Positions 63,008 to 64,000 of a stretch of DNA of 64,000 bases are shown here, one piece after another (the first letter of the stretch is position 1; every line of letters starts with the position of its first letter). Under the pieces are notes generated by a model. It was given only the letters and a program-made list of their open reading frames with translations, was not told the origin of the DNA and did not search any database. A program made the position numbers and the translations under genes. This DNA is from Holophagales bacterium. Its GTDB lineage: Bacteria; Acidobacteriota; Thermoanaerobaculia; Multivoradales; Multivoraceae. The DNA lies in NCBI GenBank assembly GCA_009836625.1, contig VXVC01000004.1:1263037-1327036 (forward strand), in the 5' to 3' direction.

Positions 63008-64000
63008 CTACTGACCCCTGACAGGAATCCCCTGCCGGTACTGCTCCAGCCTGCGATTCAGCAACTCGAGCAGCCGCTCCCGGTCGGGCGAGTCGTTCCG
63101 CGCGTCGCCGACGATCTCGAGCGCCTTCTCTACCGTCCGCGCCGCCGCTGCGAAGTCGCCGGTCTCGGCCTGGGCGGCCGCCAGGGTCTCGAGCAGAGCC
63201 GGCTCGGCGCCGCCGGCGACCGCGTTGAGTTCGAGGGCGATCAGGAGCGCGAGCTGGCCGTCGCGCCGGCCGGCGTCCGGATGGGTTGCCAGGGTCCAGG
63301 CGATGTCATTGCCCCGCGCCAGGAGGTTCCGGTCCTCGACGTAGGCGCGACGGAGGTGCTCCGCGCCCTCGGCGGCCCCGGCCGGACCGCCGCGGATCAG
63401 GGCCAGTCCGAGTTCGTGGCGGCCCGCGGCGTGATCGGGGTCGTGCGAGAGCAGCGCCCGGTAGTTCTCGATCGCCTCTTCCAGGCGGCTCGCCGCGGCC
63501 GCGATCCGGGCCGCTCCGTAGAGCGCCTCCGTGTCCCGCGGTTCGACTTCGAGGATCGCCCGGTAGTGTCCCCAGGCGGCGCCGAGTTCGTCACTGCGGA
63601 CGGCGGCTTCCGCCAGGACCCGGTGAGCTTCGACGTGGCGCGGATCGATCGTGACAACGGCCGCGAACTGCTCCATCGCCTCCCGCAGGCGCTCCGCCTT
63701 GCCCAGCAACTGACCGTAGAGATACCGCAGCTCCACGTCACGCGGACTCTCCGCCACCGCGCGCCCGAGCTCCAGCAAGGCCTCGTCCGTGCGTCCCTCC
63801 CGGTCGAGCAGTTCGGCAAGGCGCACGCGGGCCGCCACGTCTCCCGGATTGGCGGCGAGCGCGGCCTCGGCCTGCGCCCGCACCGAGCCGGTGTCGCCGG
63901 CATCGAGGAGAGCGTTCTGCCAGGCGGCCCGCGCCGCCGGATCGTCGGGTTCGAGGTCGAGGGCGGCGCGGGCATACCGGGCCGCGGCCTCGTTGTCCCC
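63008..64000 (-). CDS. TPR repeat protein (partial, 5' end outside window)
   Basis: The C-terminal 330 residues of a protein whose start lies beyond the right edge; the frame stays open to 64000. TPR units include DVAARVRLAELLDREGRTDE, DVELRYLYGQLLGKAERLRE, HVEAHRVLAEAAVRSDELGA and TEALYGAARIAAAASRLEEA. It ends 25 bases after convergent dnaE2. Likely a scaffold as in 57398-59104; a fused N-terminal domain (for example FG-GAP or sulfatase) cannot be excluded. Confidence 0.85.
   Translation of the reverse strand, partial: GDNEAAARYARAALDLEPDDPAARAAWQNALLDAGDTGSVRAQAEAALAANPGDVAARVRLAELLDREGRTDEALLELGRAVAESPRDVELRYLYGQLLGKAERLREAMEQFAAVVTIDPRHVEAHRVLAEAAVRSDELGAAWGHYRAILEVEPRDTEALYGAARIAAAASRLEEAIENYRALLSHDPDHAAGRHELGLALIRGGPAGAAEGAEHLRRAYVEDRNLLARGNDIAWTLATHPDAGRRDGQLALLIALELNAVAGGAEPALLETLAAAQAETGDFAAAARTVEKALEIVGDARNDSPDRERLLELLNRRLEQYRQGIPVRGQ

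Noticed and set aside
1..64000. tRNA, rRNA, riboswitch, insertion sequence or prophage elements
   Set aside because: I looked in the intergenic gaps for T-loop motifs, B12-box-like sequence and transposase frames and found none convincing; a covariance-model search would be decisive.

Overview
This is a high-GC window (about two thirds G+C by eye), densely coded on both strands, from a Gram-negative-type bacterium. Many products carry Sec signal peptides or lipoboxes, and there are outer-membrane beta-barrels and an OmpA-type protein. The mix of a VWFA-related secreted protein, sulfatase-TPR fusion, FG-GAP/ASPIC protein, PhyH dioxygenase, F420-type oxidoreductase, ThuA protein and several fatty-acid oxidation enzymes is most like Acidobacteriota. 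That assignment is inference from gene content; there is no rRNA or other marker here.

Layout. 1-9653: a minus-strand cluster of secreted proteins (hypothetical, sulfatase-TPR lipoprotein, VWA protein), a DUF3179 protein, and an operon of an ASPIC/FG-GAP protein with an active and an inactive M16 peptidase. 9696-11470: folate genes, a FolP-FolB fusion overlapping folK. 11473-39235: catabolic and envelope genes. These are acyl-CoA dehydrogenase, oligopeptidase B-like lipoprotein, ornithine-cyclodeaminase-like enzyme, PhyH, PafA-like phosphatase, ChbG-like deacetylase, two crotonases, a thiolase overlapping a Tsx-like porin, an SDR, a BON-OmpA protein with a small membrane partner, an M20 peptidase, a second sulfatase, a GT-C glycosyltransferase, a BtuF-like protein with a PP-loop ATPase, an MMPL exporter, an LLM oxidoreductase and a ThuA protein.

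39236-51659 looks like a defence-type island with a visibly more AT-rich, less biased codon use in parts. It holds an 881-residue STAND (NB-ARC-like) NTPase with a HEPN-like RN-x4-H motif, and a four-gene overlapping operon (DUF4160, DUF2442 with membrane extension, 40-residue membrane peptide, coiled-coil lipoprotein). It also holds a 1355-residue type IIG-like restriction-methylation protein, a DUF222-HNH endonuclease gene with four in-frame copies of a GC-centred palindrome, and a YaaC-like protein. No integrase, transposase or tRNA was found at its edges.

51660-64000: an ABC exporter pair plus VOC protein, then the mutagenic-repair genes imuA-imuB and, 3 kb further on and separated by four unrelated genes, dnaE2. 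Two large TPR proteins flank dnaE2; the last runs off the window.

A general trait is extreme gene packing: at least fourteen junctions are 4-base stop/start overlaps (ATGA, GTGA or TTGA), often with GTG or TTG starts, so many gene starts here were placed by that rule together with signal peptides or domain limits. Strongest candidates for something undescribed are the HEPN-STAND protein, the DUF4160/DUF2442 four-gene operon, and the palindrome-studded HNH gene.
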